Assembly (NCBI GenBank): GCA_013815485.1
Contig: JACDGB010000014.1
Location: 1-13,272 of the forward strand
Length of the DNA: 13,272 nt
Direction of reading: 5' to 3'
Source of the DNA: Rubrobacter sp.
GTDB lineage: Bacteria; Actinomycetota; Rubrobacteria; Rubrobacterales; Rubrobacteraceae
Part shown: positions 7,362-13,272 of the stretch, in pieces
How positions within the stretch are numbered: the stretch's first letter is position 1
How the letters are laid out: each line of letters begins with the position of its first letter
Translations under genes and position numbers: made by a program
The notes under the pieces: model-generated
The model's input: only the letters and a program-made list of their open reading frames with translations
Database searches by the model: none
What the model was told of the DNA's origin: nothing

Positions 7362-7721
7362 ATGGTCGTCAGGGTCTTAGCTTTGATCTCCATCTCCGTC
7401 CTCGTCCTAGGCGGCCTGTTCTTGCTCCTGCGCCCCGCTCCGCCTGATACTTCTCCTGGTGAACGCTCGTTTGACCTGGAGATTCGGGATAACGGCATGA
7501 GCCCCGAGGAGATCTCCGTCCACGAAGGCGACCGGGTGACGCTGAACATAACCGCCGAACGTCCGGTCGAGATACACGTCCACGGCTACAACCTGGAAGA
7601 AGAAGTCGAGCCGGGCAAGGATACCGAAATCTTATTCGAGGCTGAACTTACTGGTCGCTTCCCAATGGAGGACCACGATACGGAGGCGGAGCTTGGGGTC
7701 CTGGTCGTGGAGCCGCGTTAG
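7362..7721 (+). CDS. Membrane-anchored cupredoxin-like domain protein
   Basis: The 119-residue protein has an N-terminal hydrophobic anchor at about 4-23 followed by a small beta-rich domain. The run FDLEIRDNGMSPEEISVHEGDRVTLNI has the typical first strands of cupredoxins. IHVHGY at 71-76 and the later EDHD at 103-106 provide His ligand candidates. The Cys that completes a type 1 copper site is absent, so it is either a different metal site or a structural domain. The domain should face outside the cell. The start at 7362 follows GGGAGGA very closely; an in-frame ATG at 7326 would add 12 basic residues and is also possible. It sits 20 bp before a large membrane protein on the same strand, which suggests joint function. 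Confidence 0.75.
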   Translation: MVVRVLALISISVLVLGGLFLLLRPAPPDTSPGERSFDLEIRDNGMSPEEISVHEGDRVTLNITAERPVEIHVHGYNLEEEVEPGKDTEILFEAELTGRFPMEDHDTEAELGVLVVEPR

Positions 7722-7741
7722 AGAGATGATACGGAATTCGG

Positions 7742-9370
7742 TTGATCTCTTCTCCGTCCGGGGCACAGACCTCAAGCTCTTTTCGACTCACGGAAAATGG
7801 ACCCCACGGACTCTTCACCCGGATTCGGACCGGAGCGTTGCGCCATGTGGCGGGCATCCTGGCCGCCGTAATTCTGCTCTCGCTGCTTGCCGCTCGTCCA
7901 GCCCTCGCCCACGGTTTCGGGCAACGCTACGACCTTCCGGTGCCGCTCTGGCTATATCTGTATGGAGCGGCCAGCGCCGTGCTGCTCTCCTTCGTCGTGT
8001 TCGGCTTCTTTCTCGGTGAGAAGGGAACTCCAGGCGGATATCCCCGGCTGAATTTGCTGCGGTTCGGGCTGTTCCGGGCGACGCTTGCGAACCGGGCTTT
8101 CGTATCCGGGATGCGTTTCTTCTCGGTGGCGGTGTTCGTGTTGATTATCCTCACGGGGCTATTTGGGGATCAGACACCCGCTCTCAACTTCGCGCCGACG
8201 TTCGTGTGGGTGATCTGGTGGGTCGGCCTGAGCCTCTTCGTCGCCCTCGTCGGCAACGTCTGGGCGCTGGCGAACCCTTTCAAGATCGTCTTCGAGTGGG
8301 CTGATGGAGCAGTCCGACGCCTCGGGGTGGAGGATGGCCTGGAGCCGGACACCTCGTATCCCGCGAGATGGGACGTCTGGCCGGCGCTGGCGCTGTTCTT
8401 CGCGTTCGCGTGGGTGGAGCTTGTGTTCTACGGCTCGTCCACGCCGCGCAACATCGCTTTCCTCGCGCTACTGTACTCGAGCGTCACCTGGGCTGGGATG
8501 TCGTTCTTCGGCAAGGAGACCTGGCTGCGCCGGGGCGAGGCGTTCTCCGTTTTCTTCGGCATCCTGGCCCGCTTCGCCCCGACCGAGACGCGGGTGACCG
8601 ATGGTGAAGTATGCGAAGAGCGTGATGGATGCGGGACCGGGGATGGATGCGTGAACTGTTATGAATGCTTCGCGCGGGCCGCGCCGGAGCATCGGGAGTT
8701 GAACCTGCGACCTCCGGCAGTGGGCCTTCTGCGTTCGGGGCGGACTTCCGCGGCCAGGGTGATATTCGTAATCTTCATGCTTTCAAGCGTCACCTACGAT
8801 GGGTTGCTGGCGACGCCTCTATGGGTCGGCGTGATCTTCTCTCTCCAATCCATCGCCGGGTCGTTCGGGATACTGAGCAGCCTGTTCTACGGGACACTCG
8901 GCCTCCTCATCGTGCCGCTCCTGTTCTTCGCCCTCTACGCGGGCTTCGTAAAACTGTGCCAGATTTTAGGCGACGGCACCGACTTCTGGAGACTCGCCGG
9001 AGCGTTCGCGTACTCGCTCGTGCCCATCGCCCTCGCCTACCAGGCGGCTCATTACTACACGCTTCTGCTCACTGAGGGACAGAACATTATCTACCTCATC
9101 TCCGACCCGTTCGGATGGGGATGGAACCTCTTCGGCACGAGCGGCTACGACCCGAATGTCGGCATCGTGGGGGCGGCGTTCGTGTGGTACTCGCAGGTAG
9201 CCTTAATCGTGGGCGGACACGTAGTCGCCGTCTACCTGGCCCACGCCATCGCCCTGCGTACCGCCCGAAGCCCCAAACTCGCCCTGCGAAGCCAACTCCC
9301 GATGGTCGCGCTCATGGTCCTCTACACCGTCACGAGCCTCTGGATCCTCTCCCAACCCATCGTCGAATAG
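7742..9370 (+). CDS. Polytopic membrane protein with signal peptide and Cys-rich loop (actinobacterial family of unknown function)
   Basis: About 540 residues, with a cleavable-looking signal peptide ending in ARPALA before HGFGQRYDLPVPLWLYLYG, and roughly ten to twelve further membrane segments. A loop at about 280-335 holds five Cys at 291, 297, 303, 306 and 309 (CX5CX5CX2CX2C), a plausible metal or iron-sulfur site. Membrane-embedded His occur in YQAAHYYTLLL (437) and GGHVVAVYLAHA (493 and 501). Proteins of this type in Actinomycetota are sometimes labelled fenitrothion hydrolase in databases; I do not trust that as a function. The TTG at 7742 gives a long n-region. A TTG at 7838 or GTG at 7847 would start just before the signal peptide, and the former gives a better n-region. 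The adjacent cupredoxin-like gene suggests a metal or redox role. Transport or assembly functions are guesses. Confidence 0.75.
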   Translation: MISSPSGAQTSSSFRLTENGPHGLFTRIRTGALRHVAGILAAVILLSLLAARPALAHGFGQRYDLPVPLWLYLYGAASAVLLSFVVFGFFLGEKGTPGGYPRLNLLRFGLFRATLANRAFVSGMRFFSVAVFVLIILTGLFGDQTPALNFAPTFVWVIWWVGLSLFVALVGNVWALANPFKIVFEWADGAVRRLGVEDGLEPDTSYPARWDVWPALALFFAFAWVELVFYGSSTPRNIAFLALLYSSVTWAGMSFFGKETWLRRGEAFSVFFGILARFAPTETRVTDGEVCEERDGCGTGDGCVNCYECFARAAPEHRELNLRPPAVGLLRSGRTSAARVIFVIFMLSSVTYDGLLATPLWVGVIFSLQSIAGSFGILSSLFYGTLGLLIVPLLFFALYAGFVKLCQILGDGTDFWRLAGAFAYSLVPIALAYQAAHYYTLLLTEGQNIIYLISDPFGWGWNLFGTSGYDPNVGIVGAAFVWYSQVALIVGGHVVAVYLAHAIALRTARSPKLALRSQLPMVALMVLYTVTSLWILSQPIVE

Positions 9371-9415
9371 ATGCTTCAGGTTGCGAATATGTCACAACAA
9401 CGTATCTCGAATAAC

Positions 9416-9439
9416 GAAGGGGAATGGATCATCCCTTCC
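9416..9439 (+). terminator. Hairpin after the membrane protein gene, possible terminator without a U-tract
   Basis: GAAGGG (9416-9421) and CCCTTC (9433-9438) can form a six-base stem. An alternative, longer stem GGAATGG/CCCTTCC with one mismatch uses nearly the same bases. It lies 46 bp past the stop at 9370, in the convergent spacer. No T-run follows on either strand, so termination efficiency is doubtful. Confidence 0.25.
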
Positions 9440-9549
9440 AGTTGCTCGTATAGACATCCTCCGCGACACCGGACTCGGGGCAAACAACCGAGGCAGCGGC
9501 AGGGGATAGCCGTTTCTCCGACAAGTCAGCCGGTCCGTCGCAGAGCTAC

Positions 9550-9570
9550 GGGCGGATTTCAAACCCGCCC
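9550..9570 (-). terminator. GC hairpin downstream of meaB, possible terminator without a U-tract
   Basis: GGGCGG (9550-9555) and CCGCCC (9565-9570) form a perfect six-base stem with a nine-base loop, about 30 bp after the meaB stop on the minus strand. The position between convergent genes fits a terminator for either one, but there is no T-run. The rest of the 228-bp spacer shows no gene or RNA that I can support. Confidence 0.3.
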
Positions 9571-9598
9571 TTGCGGTCCAGCAGACGTGCCGAACCCT

Positions 9599-10573
9599 TC
9601 ACCCGAAGTCGGTATCACGCGTCGCGGCGTCCCCGACTGCCTTGAAGATCCTCTCCGAGGCGGAGATGGGGTCCAGTTCGCGGCTGTAGACTCTCTCCAT
9701 TAGTTCCGTGTCCTCACTGCCGAGGCGATGGCGCATTTCTCGTTGCAGCCGATCCGCTGCCCAGGTGACGACGAGGTCGCGCAGCGCGCTCCGCCTTCGC
9801 TTCTCGAATTGGCCGCTCTGTTTGAGGTGGGCGCGGTGTTTCTCGATGGTTTCCTTCAGTTCCTCGACGCCTTCACCGGTATCCCCGCGGGTCATGACTA
9901 TGGGCGGGAACCACGGGTGGGGGTCAAGTTCGTACCCGATCTCCAGTATCGAACGCACCTCTGACGCTGCGGCCTTCGATCTCGGGTGGTCGGATTTGTT
10001 GATGCAAAACACGTCCGCGATCTCCATTACCCCAGCCTTCAAAGCCTGCACGGAATCTCCCGCCCCAGGCTGCAACGCCAGCACGACCGTGTCCGCCGCC
10101 GACGCGACCTCGACCTCCCCCTGTCCCACGCCAACCGTCTCGTACAGAACAACGTCCATCCCCGCAGCCTCCATCGCCAGGGCCGCGCGCCGCGCGCCAC
10201 CAGCCAGCCCGCCCAGATGTCCCCGGCTCCCCATCGAACGGATGAACACGCCGGGGTCCAGAAAGTGGTCCGAGAGCCGGATGCGGTCGCCCAAGATAGC
10301 ACCTTTGGAAAACGGACTCGAAGGGTCAACCGAGACGATCCCAACCCGTTTATCCTCAGACCGGTAGAGTTTCACAAGCTTCGCGATTATCGAACTCTTC
10401 CCCACGCCGGGCGGCCCGGTGAAGCCGATGGTCATGGCGTCTCCCGTCTTCTGGTAGATGCCCGCGACGATTTCCGTGGTCTCCGGGTCTTCGCGTTCGA
10501 TCTTGGATATGACCCGCGCCAGGGCGCGTTTGTCGCCGTCGAGCAGACGTTGCACGAGGTTGTTATCCGGCAC
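9599..10573 (-). CDS. meaB: MeaB/ArgK-family GTPase, methylmalonyl-CoA mutase chaperone
   Basis: A complete G3E-family GTPase of 324 residues. It protects and reloads adenosylcobalamin-dependent methylmalonyl-CoA mutase (or a related acyl-CoA mutase), using GTP hydrolysis to gate cofactor transfer. Visible motifs are the Walker A loop GPPGVGKSS at 53-61, the family signature SVDPSSPFSKGAILGDRIRL at 81-100, ETVGVGQGEVEV at 145-156, and the guanine-specificity NKSD at 192-195. The C-terminal ISASERIFKAVG fits the dimerisation tail. The GTG at 10571-10573 is chosen. A longer reading frame to 10663 would run through the vapB start and adds unconserved residues. No mutase gene is in the window, so its partner must lie elsewhere. 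It diverges from vapB across a 45-bp palindrome-bearing spacer. Confidence 0.9.
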   Translation of the reverse strand: MPDNNLVQRLLDGDKRALARVISKIEREDPETTEIVAGIYQKTGDAMTIGFTGPPGVGKSSIIAKLVKLYRSEDKRVGIVSVDPSSPFSKGAILGDRIRLSDHFLDPGVFIRSMGSRGHLGGLAGGARRAALAMEAAGMDVVLYETVGVGQGEVEVASAADTVVLALQPGAGDSVQALKAGVMEIADVFCINKSDHPRSKAAASEVRSILEIGYELDPHPWFPPIVMTRGDTGEGVEELKETIEKHRAHLKQSGQFEKRRRSALRDLVVTWAADRLQREMRHRLGSEDTELMERVYSRELDPISASERIFKAVGDAATRDTDFG

Positions 10574-10595
10574 GGAGAATCTCTTTGCATGTGTG

Positions 10596-10605
10596 GCGCA
10601 TGCGC
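10596..10605. promoter_or_regulatory. Perfect palindrome GCGCATGCGC, candidate operator
   Basis: A ten-base perfect palindrome in the meaB-vapB spacer overlaps the second palindrome (10604-10615) by two bases. Paired inverted repeats upstream of antitoxin genes are typical operators for ribbon-helix-helix antitoxins, so this is a likely VapB half of the binding region. GC-rich decamers can arise by chance. Confidence 0.4.
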
Positions 10606-10615
10606 TAATATTAGC
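10604..10615. promoter_or_regulatory. Symmetric promoter/operator GCTAATATTAGC between meaB and vapB
   Basis: A perfect twelve-base palindrome contains TAATAT on both strands, so one element could act as the -10 box for both divergent genes. On the plus strand TAATAT (10606-10611) ends seven bases before the vapB ATG, which suggests a leaderless vapB mRNA. A weak TTTGCA lies 16 bases upstream. On the minus strand it would give a meaB leader of roughly 28 bases. As an inverted repeat over the promoter, it is also a natural site for VapB(C) autorepression, which could then influence meaB too. Confidence 0.55.
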
Positions 10616-10618
10616 AGC

Positions 10619-10867
10619 ATGTCGAAGATGATCCAGATCCGCAACGTCCCCGACGAACTGCATCGGACACTGAAGGCGCGGGCGGCGAAGGCCGGCATGA
10701 CGCTCTCAGACTATCTGCTTTCGGAGATAGAGCAGGTAGCAAAGAAGCCGACGATGAAAGAGTGGCTGGAGAAAGTAGCCAGCCGGGAGCCGGTCGAGGT
10801 GGACGAGCCACCGGAGGTCATCGTCCGCCGGATGCGGGACGCCGAAGATCCCCGCGACCTCGGTTAG
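10619..10867 (+). CDS. vapB: VapB/FitA-type ribbon-helix-helix antitoxin
   Basis: An 82-residue antitoxin. The N-terminal IQIRNVPDELHRTLKARAAK (5-24) followed by GMTLSDYLLSEIEQVA (26-41) is a classic ribbon-helix-helix DNA-binding domain of the FitA/VapB group. The C-terminal half is charged and flexible, with EPPEVIVRRMRDAEDPRD, the part that normally wraps around and blocks the toxin's active site. It acts as a DNA-binding dimer and binds its toxin. The ATG at 10619-10621 is chosen because the ribbon-helix-helix begins directly after it; longer in-frame readings run through meaB on the opposite strand. It lies 6 bp before vapC. It is likely autoregulated through the palindromes just upstream. 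Confidence 0.9.
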   Translation: MSKMIQIRNVPDELHRTLKARAAKAGMTLSDYLLSEIEQVAKKPTMKEWLEKVASREPVEVDEPPEVIVRRMRDAEDPRDLG

Positions 10868-10873
10868 CGGCCC

Positions 10874-11275
10874 GTGATCGTCCTCGACGCTTCGGCGGCG
10901 GTGGCCGTGTTGCTGAACCTCGAACCGGGCGCATCACGCATTCGGGAGCGGATGGCGGAAGAGGATGACGACCTGCATGTGCCGCACCTCTTCGAGGTGG
11001 AGGTGATGAACGTCTTGAGGCGTTACGCTTTGAGCCGTGGGCTCTCCGAAAGTCGAAGCGCCGAGCTTCTCGAAGACCTCACGACCCTCCGGATCACCCG
11101 CTACCCTCACACCTCTCTGATCGAACGCATCTGGGAACTGCGGCATAACCTGACCGCCTACGATGCCACATATATCGCCCTCGCCGAGACGCTCGAAGCC
11201 CCGCTCGTGACGACAGACGCCCGCCTGGCCCGCGCTTCCGGCATCCGCGCGGAAGTGGAAATCTTCGGACAATAG
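10874..11275 (+). CDS. vapC: VapC-type PIN-domain ribonuclease toxin
   Basis: A 133-residue PIN-domain toxin, the normal length for VapC. It cleaves RNA (in characterised members often tRNA or rRNA) in a magnesium-dependent manner and halts growth when VapB is lost. The acidic active-site residues are all visible: Asp5 in IVLDASAAV, Glu43 in HLFEVEVMNVLRR, Asp97 in TAYDATYIALAE and Asp115 in LVTTDARLA. Nothing suggests inactivation. The GTG start lies 6 bp after the vapB stop, so the two genes form one operon with coupled translation. The actual RNA target cannot be told from sequence. The pair may stabilise the region, since a DNA methyltransferase gene follows. Confidence 0.93.
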   Translation: MIVLDASAAVAVLLNLEPGASRIRERMAEEDDDLHVPHLFEVEVMNVLRRYALSRGLSESRSAELLEDLTTLRITRYPHTSLIERIWELRHNLTAYDATYIALAETLEAPLVTTDARLARASGIRAEVEIFGQ

Positions 11276-11340
11276 AAGAGGCTTCCGCGCAGGAGACGGG
11301 TGATCGAACAAGCTCTCCGGTGTCTATCCGTATGGGCGGT

Positions 11341-11346
11341 TAGAAT
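11341..11346 (+). promoter_or_regulatory. Possible -10 box TAGAAT before the methyltransferase gene
   Basis: TAGAAT (five of six matches to the -10 consensus) lies 57 bases before the TTG at 11404, in the 128-bp space after vapC. No convincing -35 is seen. If real, it allows the DNA methyltransferase to be transcribed apart from vapBC and places an ATG at 11347 upstream of the likely transcription start, which argues against using that ATG. Confidence 0.3.
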
Positions 11347-11403
11347 ATGTATTGCAAGCGTGCTGGCAGGGGGCGGCTCTCGCAACGGGAAGGTGGGGAA
11401 GTC

Positions 11404-11913
11404 TTGGACGCGAAGACGCGGCAGGAAAGAGTCCGGAGACTCCTTGAGAGCTTTCGGGGGATCGAACCTCTCAAACGGTTGTTCTGCACGGAGCTTGATT
11501 ATGAGCAGAAGAATGTTCTCCTCTCCATGCGCGGCTGGCCGGAGGGAGCAGCGCAAGCTCTGGCCGATGAACCAACTATCGTGGCCTCCGGGGCGGATGA
11601 CGGGTTCGAGGTGATCCACTGCCGGCTCGCGGGCCGCCTGCTTATAACATCGGAGCGGCCCGTGATGGAGAGACTTCTCTCCGAAGGCCACGACCGCGCC
11701 CTGTTCGTGTTCTCGGATCCCGCCCTCGAACGCTGGCATTTCGTGAACGTCCGCTACGGCGAAGGAAGCAGCCGCCCCCTCCTGCGCCGCATCGCCATCG
11801 GCCCCGAGGAGGAACACCGCACCGCCTCCGAACGTGTCGCCATGCTCGACCTCGAAGCGATAGCGGCTGACGCTCACAAAGACTCCGAAGACCTTTCGCC
11901 GCTCGATATTTAG
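11404..11913 (+). CDS. N-terminal piece of an Eco57I-type restriction-modification/DNA methyltransferase, cut by an in-frame TAG
   Basis: This 169-residue reading frame matches the N-terminal part of Eco57I-type adenine methyltransferase/restriction proteins. It has RRLLESFRGIEPLKRLFCTEL near the start, ALFVFSDPALERWHFVNVRY in the middle and EEHRTASERVAMLDLEAI near the end. It stops at TAG 11911-11913, inside the usually conserved run LSPLDI-stop-SRHDEAFEVEPVT. The reading frame continues open in the same phase to the window end, so no frameshift is needed. A CAG to TAG change in a Gln codon would explain it. I chose TTG 11404 because GGTGGGGAAG sits just before it; an ATG at 11347 would add 19 unconserved residues. 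I see no clear PD-(D/E)xK nuclease motif here. It is probably non-functional alone; sequencing error, readthrough or a split enzyme are alternatives. Confidence 0.7.
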   Translation: MDAKTRQERVRRLLESFRGIEPLKRLFCTELDYEQKNVLLSMRGWPEGAAQALADEPTIVASGADDGFEVIHCRLAGRLLITSERPVMERLLSEGHDRALFVFSDPALERWHFVNVRYGEGSSRPLLRRIAIGPEEEHRTASERVAMLDLEAIAADAHKDSEDLSPLDI

Positions 11914-13272
11914 AGCCGCCACGACGAAGCGTTCGAGGTCGAGCCGGTCACGAACGAGTTCTTCAGGAAGTACCGCGAGGTCTTCACCCGCGTCGAGAGC
12001 CTCGTGCAAGGCATCGCGGACCCCGAGCGCGGACGCCTCTTCACCCAGCGGCTCTTCAACCGCCTGATGTTCCTGGCGTTCATCCAGAAGAAGGGTTGGC
12101 TCGCCTTCGACGGAAGCCAGGATTACCTGAACGCCCTGTGGCGCGACTACCGGCGCGATGAACGCGGCGAGAACTTCTACCGCGAACGGCTCAAGCTCCT
12201 CTTCTTCACCGGGCTGAATACGCCAAACGAGGTGGACGTGCGCGGCATCAACGACGGTGGATACACCCGAGACCTGATCGGGGCGGTCCCGTACCTGAAC
12301 GGTGGCCTCTTCGAGCGCAACCCGGACGGGACGGACGATGAGGATAGCGTTGTCTCCGTGCCGGACGAGGCTGTGGCCCTGATCCTCACGGACCTCTTCG
12401 GACGCTTCAACTTCACCGTCACAGAAAGCACGCCGCTCGACATCGAAGTAGCCGTTGACCCGGAGATGCTCGGGCGCGTCTTCGAGGAACTGGTGACGGG
12501 CCGCCACGAAACCGGAAGCTACTACACCCCGAAACCCATCGTCTCGTTCATGTGCCGCGAAGCCCTGAAAGGACACCTCGGGGCGGAGCTGACAGAAGAT
12601 CCACCAGAAACCATAAACGCCTTCGTGGACGGCCACGACCCGGAAGGACTCCACGACCCGGAGGAAGCGTTGCGAGCGTTGCAAAACGTGACCGTCTGCG
12701 ACCCGGCGTGCGGCAGCGGGGCGTACCTGCTCGGGATGCTGCACGAGCTTCTCGATCTGCGGGCGAGCCTGTTCCGGGCGCGGGACCTCGACGCCCGATC
12801 CACGTACGCCCGGAAACTCCAGATCATCCAGAAGAACCTCTATGGCGTGGACGTTGACCCCTTCGCCGTGAACATCGCCCGGCTGCGGCTCTGGCTTTCG
12901 CTCGTGGTTGACTACGACGGAGACGACGACCCGCCACCGCTGCCGAACCTCGACTTCAAGATAGAGGCGGGCGATTCTCTAATTGCTCCGGACCCATCCG
13001 GCGGCTTGCAGACCGACATGTTTCGCAACGAGCAAGTCTCCCGCCTCGAAGGATTCAAGTCAGATTTCCTCGAAGCCCACGGCGAGGAAAAGAAGCGGCT
13101 GCGGCGTGAGATCGAAAGCCTCCGCGCAGAGATAGCAGGCTGGGCGCACCCCGACGCAGCCGGCGCCACGAACGGCTTCGACTGGCAAGTGGAGTTCGCC
13201 GAAATCTTCGCCAAAGGGAACAGCGGAGGCTTCGACGCCGTACTCGCCAACCCGCCCTACGTGCGGATGGAG
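11914..13272 (+). CDS. Eco57I-type DNA N6-adenine methyltransferase domain, downstream of the in-frame TAG; partial at the window edge
   Basis: An open frame of 453 codons continues in phase after the TAG and runs off the window. It carries the linker RLFNRLMFLAFIQKKGWL, then GSYYTPKPIVSFMCREAL before the methyltransferase fold. DPACGSGAYLLGML, with its Asp codon at 12700, is the S-adenosylmethionine-binding motif I. IIQKNLYGVDVDPFAVNIARLRLWLS is its usual follower. FDAVLANPPYVRME holds the catalytic NPPY (13249-13260), which flips and methylates adenine at N6. The target-recognition part lies beyond the window. If translated alone, the first in-frame candidates are GTG 12004 and ATG 12067. 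ATG 12067 would keep the whole catalytic fold, but ribosome-binding sites are poor. It is best treated as the remainder of a broken gene unless resequencing removes the stop. Confidence 0.8.

Noticed and set aside
9540..9600. A hairpin with TTTCAAA in its loop, resembling the anticodon arm of a selenocysteine tRNA, or a T-arm when read on the minus strand.
   Set aside because: The closing pair is A-C, no GGTTCGA T-arm or matching acceptor ends occur nearby on the plus strand, and the T-loop lacks its conserved C on the minus strand.
9371..9703. A 110-codon plus-strand frame after the membrane protein gene.
   Set aside because: It runs into the 3' end of meaB on the other strand, has Arg/Pro/Gln-rich, low-complexity composition and no domain.
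10574..10663. N-terminal extension of meaB to an ATG at 10663.
   Set aside because: It would overlap the start of the divergent vapB, cross its promoter and add residues not found in MeaB proteins.
9986..10867. A 293-codon plus-strand frame ending with the vapB stop.
   Set aside because: Its first 211 codons are the antisense of meaB; the natural antitoxin begins at ATG 10619.
11158..12744. A very long minus-strand open frame (528 codons) opposite the DNA methyltransferase gene.
   Set aside because: It mirrors the plus-strand enzyme, overlaps vapC and has no recognisable domain; long antisense frames are common in GC-rich DNA. The plus-strand frame carries clear methyltransferase motifs.

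Overview
The window is GC-rich, densely coded chromosomal DNA with many GTG/TTG starts. The gene content is a deazaflavin-type nitroreductase-fold protein, a stand-alone MeaB, acyl-CoA enzymes and a polytopic membrane protein of an actinobacterial type. This fits a free-living Actinomycetota, possibly Rubrobacter or a relative. That assignment is inferred from gene content and style; no rRNA or other marker is present.

Layout. Positions 3-101 hold the C-terminal end of a plus-strand gene that enters from the left, perhaps an NAD-glutamate dehydrogenase. A class 3 lipase (125-1081, minus) and a membrane-anchored M15-like zinc peptidase (1194-1901, plus) diverge from a short spacer. A minus-strand block follows: a class V aminotransferase-fold enzyme (3701-4894), a thiolase (2436-3614) and an ICMT/PEMT-type membrane methyltransferase (1952-2422). 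Across a 263-bp divergent spacer lies an acyl-CoA synthetase (5158-6771), whose stop overlaps the start of a small deazaflavin nitroreductase-type protein (6768-7127). After these come a 53-residue DUF2256 zinc-ribbon-like gene (7155-7316), a membrane-anchored cupredoxin-like protein (7362-7721) and a large multi-spanning membrane protein with a Cys-rich loop (7742-9370). A 228-bp convergent spacer with two hairpins separates this from meaB (9599-10573, minus). meaB diverges from a VapBC toxin-antitoxin pair (10619-11275) across 45 bp that contain two perfect palindromes. The right end is an Eco57I-type DNA adenine methyltransferase/restriction gene (11404 to beyond the window), split by an in-frame TAG at 11911-11913.

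How the genes may work together. Acyl-CoA synthetase, thiolase and MeaB point to fatty-acid and odd-chain/propionate metabolism, although no methylmalonyl-CoA mutase is visible. The cupredoxin-like protein and the large membrane protein are adjacent, co-oriented and both carry potential metal-binding features, so they are the best candidate here for an uncharacterised membrane system. VapBC plus the DNA methyltransferase may be the edge of a defence or accessory island. I found no CRISPR array, transposase, rRNA or convincing tRNA. No plainly new system is proven. The most notable observations are the amber-split methyltransferase, the symmetric promoter/operator between meaB and vapB, and the Cys-rich membrane protein with its cupredoxin neighbour.
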